Shown here: positions 63,742 to 64,000 of the stretch, piece by piece
Numbering within the stretch: the stretch's first letter is position 1
Layout of the letters: every line of letters starts with the position of its first letter
Source: JBCBDX01 sp038529265
GTDB taxonomy: Bacteria > Pseudomonadota > Alphaproteobacteria > Rhizobiales > Rhizobiaceae
Length of the DNA stretch: 64,000 nucleotides
Reading direction: 5' to 3'
NCBI GenBank assembly: GCA_038529265.1
Contig: JBCBDX010000004.1
Location: 197,812 to 261,811 of the forward strand
Notes under the pieces: model-generated
Database searches by the model: none
What the model was told of the DNA's origin: nothing
What the model saw: the letters and a program-made list of their open reading frames with translations, nothing else
Position numbers and translations under genes: made by a program

Positions 63742-63806
63742 TGGGGTAACATGGGATCAACTCCCACGCAATGGGATTTACTACTACATCCTTAACGTGC
63801 GTGGGA
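63742..63806. promoter_or_regulatory. Candidate MraZ box array
   Basis: Pentamers lie at exact 10-bp steps: TGGGG 63742-63746, TGGGA 63752-63756, TCCCA 63762-63766 (inverted), TGGGA 63772-63776, and in phase again TGGGA 63802-63806. All are 79-143 bp before the mraZ start. MraZ is known in E. coli and Mycoplasma to bind TGGGN-type repeats at about 10-bp spacing. The inverted third copy is unusual. Confidence 0.65.
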
Positions 63807-63833
63807 TGAACCTAGGCCGAATAAACGAAAAAA

Positions 63834-63866
63834 CCACCTGCTCCGAATGGAGCGAGGTGGCTTTTT
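63834..63866. terminator. Bidirectional terminator-like hairpin
   Basis: CCACCTGCTCC pairs with GGAGCGAGGTGG across a GAAT loop, with one bulge. TTTTT follows on the plus strand and AAAAAA precedes it, so it can act in both directions, probably ending a gene to the right. Confidence 0.6.
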
Positions 63867-64000
63867 GCTTTGACGGGGCGAGGCCGCTTTGAGCGGGGAG
63901 GTCTTTGGGGAGGCAGTCAAGCGGCCCAGCCAGTCATATTCTTCACGTTTCGGCCTTAGCGGCTGTCAGCTGTGCGTGAAGAGTTGAAGTCGGACAGAAG
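63867..64000. other. Unassigned right edge
   Basis: Minus-strand frames are open from the edge for 10-20 codons and then close (for example TAA at 63956-63958 after SSRTADSR), which would fit the last codons of a gene entering from outside. The piece is too short to identify. Confidence 0.25.

Overview
The window reads as chromosomal DNA of a marine alphaproteobacterium, most likely Hyphomicrobiales (Rhizobiales) and perhaps near Ahrensia or Hoeflea; the genus is only a guess. The grounds are a circularly permuted two-piece tmRNA with a rhizobial-type tag (ANDNYAEARLAA), an alpha-type SspB directly after it, the order of the division and cell-wall (dcw) cluster with lpxC, bamD, recN and ligA behind ftsZ, and two genes that look like DMSP lyases. 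Several genes appear to start at TTG (AsmA, antiporter, prmA, ftsQ, rsmH).

Left part (1-24.4 kb), housekeeping: the 5' end of tamA at the edge; an XRE regulator and MFS transporter; a serine hydrolase; the overlapping thymidylate genes thyA, a MazG-like pyrophosphatase and folA; a DUF2853 gene with its own terminator; ssrA and sspB; a ribbon-helix-helix gene; a 1260-residue AsmA-family protein; a D-lactate dehydrogenase-type flavoprotein divergent from a thioesterase and ClC channel pair; a UvrD/PcrA helicase; an SCO copper protein; a cation/proton antiporter; prmA; an aminopeptidase P; and azlCD. Two very small genes lie here, at 17568 and 21410.

Middle part (24.4-34.5 kb), accessory and visibly eroded: a tautomerase divergent from a LysR gene, a tyrosine-recombinase remnant next to an apparently 3'-truncated DNA-alkylation-repair gene, three TetR regulators each beside its own AT-rich palindrome, a MAPEG protein, an OmpA-family pseudogene broken by a frameshift and an in-frame stop, and a compact membrane-TetR-membrane operon. 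About 760 bp without a recognisable gene follow, and then a cupin that looks like a DMSP lyase of the DddL/DddQ type.

Right part (35-64 kb), almost all on the minus strand: mraZ, rsmH, ftsL, ftsI, a single-frame murE-murF fusion, mraY, murD, ftsW, murG, murC, murB, then an inserted block (a dddP-like DMSP lyase, a stand-alone 52-residue gene on the other strand, a MATE exporter and a secreted protein), then ddl, ftsQ, ftsA, ftsZ, lpxC, bamD, recN and ligA. The dcw genes are tightly coupled by short overlaps and make lipid II and the divisome. A 10-bp periodic array of TGGGR-type boxes in front of mraZ is a likely MraZ autoregulatory site.

I found no CRISPR array, rRNA, tRNA or intact insertion sequence. 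The features most worth a second look are the murE-murF fusion, the DMSP lyase inside the dcw cluster with a second lyase candidate 14 kb away, the TetR operator set, and the degenerating accessory island.
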